A stretch of 5,709 nt of DNA from Deltaproteobacteria bacterium. GTDB taxonomy: Bacteria > Myxococcota_A > UBA9160 > SMWR01. Position 1 is the stretch's first letter; the number at the start of each line of letters is the position of its first letter. The stretch is from assembly GCA_029261905.1 (NCBI GenBank), contig JAJDAM010000363.1, positions 1 through 5,709 on the forward strand, written 5' to 3'. The translations under genes were made by a program, and so were the position numbers. The notes below the pieces were generated by a model. The model searched no databases. It saw only the letters and a program-made list of their open reading frames with translations, and had not been told where the DNA came from. Below are positions 5,033 to 5,709 of the stretch, piece after piece.

Positions 5033-5709
5033 ATGGCCAGCGAATCCGACTACGCCCCTCCCATCGAGGTCATCCGAATCCACGGAACCTTTGCCGCTCA
5101 AGAAGGCGATCAAGGTGACGAATGGTGGCAGCTCGGCAGCCGGTTTCAGTCTCGACTCGAGGAATTCCTGGGTGGACGGGCAGCCTGTTCCACGAAGGTA
5201 TTCCACTGGTCCGGCGCCAACTCTGCGCGAGAGAGATCGGAAGCTGCGCGGCGGCTGCTCGACGAGTTCATCCTGCCTCATGAAGAAGGAGTATCGACAG
5301 ACGCAGTACCGCAACGCTACGCGCTGGTGGGGCATAGCCACGGCGGCTCCGTCGTTCAGGAAGCGTTGTGCAATGCTCTGAAGCGGCGGGTGGAGCTCAA
5401 TGGTCTCGTCGGAGTGGTGTCGATTGGAACACCGTTTCTGCGTCGGAAGACCCCTCTCTCGGCCGGTTTCTATCTGTTGCCGCTTGGAACTTCAGCAATC
5501 GTGCTGGCAGGCGGATTCCCTCTGCTCCAAGAAGCTGCCCTTCATGCCTCTGCGATATCCCAGGAAGGCGACATGGCTGGCGCCCTGGCGATGGTCGGCA
5601 TCTGGTCCCTCCTCGTTCTCATCGCGCTGACCGCACTCTTCCTCTTTGGAAGCCCTTCGTTTTCCTGGCTTCGGGGATCAACGAGGCTGGAAGAACGTGC
5701 CCGCTCTCG
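5033..5709 (+). CDS. Membrane-anchored alpha/beta hydrolase, lipase/esterase-like, 3'-truncated by window edge
   Basis: The frame opens at ATG 5033 and is open to the end of the window: 225 residues, no stop. It has the alpha/beta hydrolase start 'IRIHGTF' (residues 14-20, oxyanion-type HGT at 17-19), then 'VFHWSGANSARER' (56-68). The nucleophile elbow 'LVGHSHGGSVV' follows with Ser102 in G-x-S-x-G, then the strand 'VVSIGTPF' (128-135). Right after GTPF come two strongly hydrophobic segments, about 143-164 and 182-206, likely a membrane hairpin inserted into the hydrolase fold. The catalytic Asp and His would lie beyond the window and cannot be checked. There is no N-terminal signal peptide, so the catalytic domain is probably cytoplasmic and membrane-tethered. 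AGAGG (5018-5022) lies ten bases upstream, a rather long spacing. The substrate is unknown; acyl ester hydrolysis is a family-level guess. Confidence 0.85.
   Translation, partial: MASESDYAPPIEVIRIHGTFAAQEGDQGDEWWQLGSRFQSRLEEFLGGRAACSTKVFHWSGANSARERSEAARRLLDEFILPHEEGVSTDAVPQRYALVGHSHGGSVVQEALCNALKRRVELNGLVGVVSIGTPFLRRKTPLSAGFYLLPLGTSAIVLAGGFPLLQEAALHASAISQEGDMAGALAMVGIWSLLVLIALTALFLFGSPSFSWLRGSTRLEERARS

Noticed and set aside
4856..5341. 161-codon minus-strand frame opposite the hydrolase gene
   Set aside because: It overlaps the confident hydrolase reading frame with the GHSHGG motif and shows no family resemblance, so it is taken as an antisense shadow.
1..5709. CRISPR array, tRNA, rRNA or insertion sequence
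   Set aside because: I saw no regularly spaced repeats, no transposase motifs or terminal inverted repeats, and no tRNA or rRNA signatures. The only direct repeat is the 147-bp coding duplicate.

Overview
The window is a GC-rich bacterial chromosome segment. Sampled lines of the central minus-strand gene reach about 68% G+C, whereas the helix-turn-helix gene near 1.3-1.8 kb is nearer 50-60%. Gene content (PhyH dioxygenase, small PilZ-like protein, glycine-rich lipoprotein, membrane-anchored alpha/beta hydrolase) fits a Myxococcota, Desulfobacterota or Binatota type organism. That placement is a guess from gene flavour, as there is no rRNA, tRNA or other phylogenetic marker.

Layout. (1) 2-982, plus: a PhyH-family Fe(II)/2-oxoglutarate dioxygenase, cut at its 5' end by the window. 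(2) 1098-1806, plus: a compact two-gene cassette. A good sigma70-like promoter overlaps a perfect 7-bp inverted repeat. A 64-residue DUF4160-like protein on a TTG start follows, then, by an ATGA overlap, a 160-residue protein with a C-terminal helix-turn-helix. It looks like a toxin-antitoxin-type or otherwise autoregulated module. (3) 1906-3961, minus: a 481-residue fusion of an ADP-ribosylglycohydrolase domain and a dual-specificity-type phosphatase domain, then a 101-residue PilZ-like protein. Directly beyond that lies an orphan copy of the last 48 codons of the fusion gene, stop codon included, aligned without gaps at a 610-bp offset. (4) 3962-4263: a divergent intergenic region with three dyads. 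(5) 4264-4698, plus: a small lipoprotein with a SmpA/BamE-like pattern and a glycine-rich insertion. (6) 4699-5032: mostly non-coding, with one doubtful minus-strand small reading frame and a 12-bp palindrome at a possible promoter. (7) 5033 to the end, plus: an alpha/beta hydrolase with a GHSHGG elbow and two membrane segments, running off the window.

The genes do not form one pathway. The points most worth following are the ADP-ribosylhydrolase-phosphatase fusion with its in-frame C-terminal relic, and the DUF4160/HTH cassette, whose predicted promoter puts transcription start at or next to the TTG start codon.
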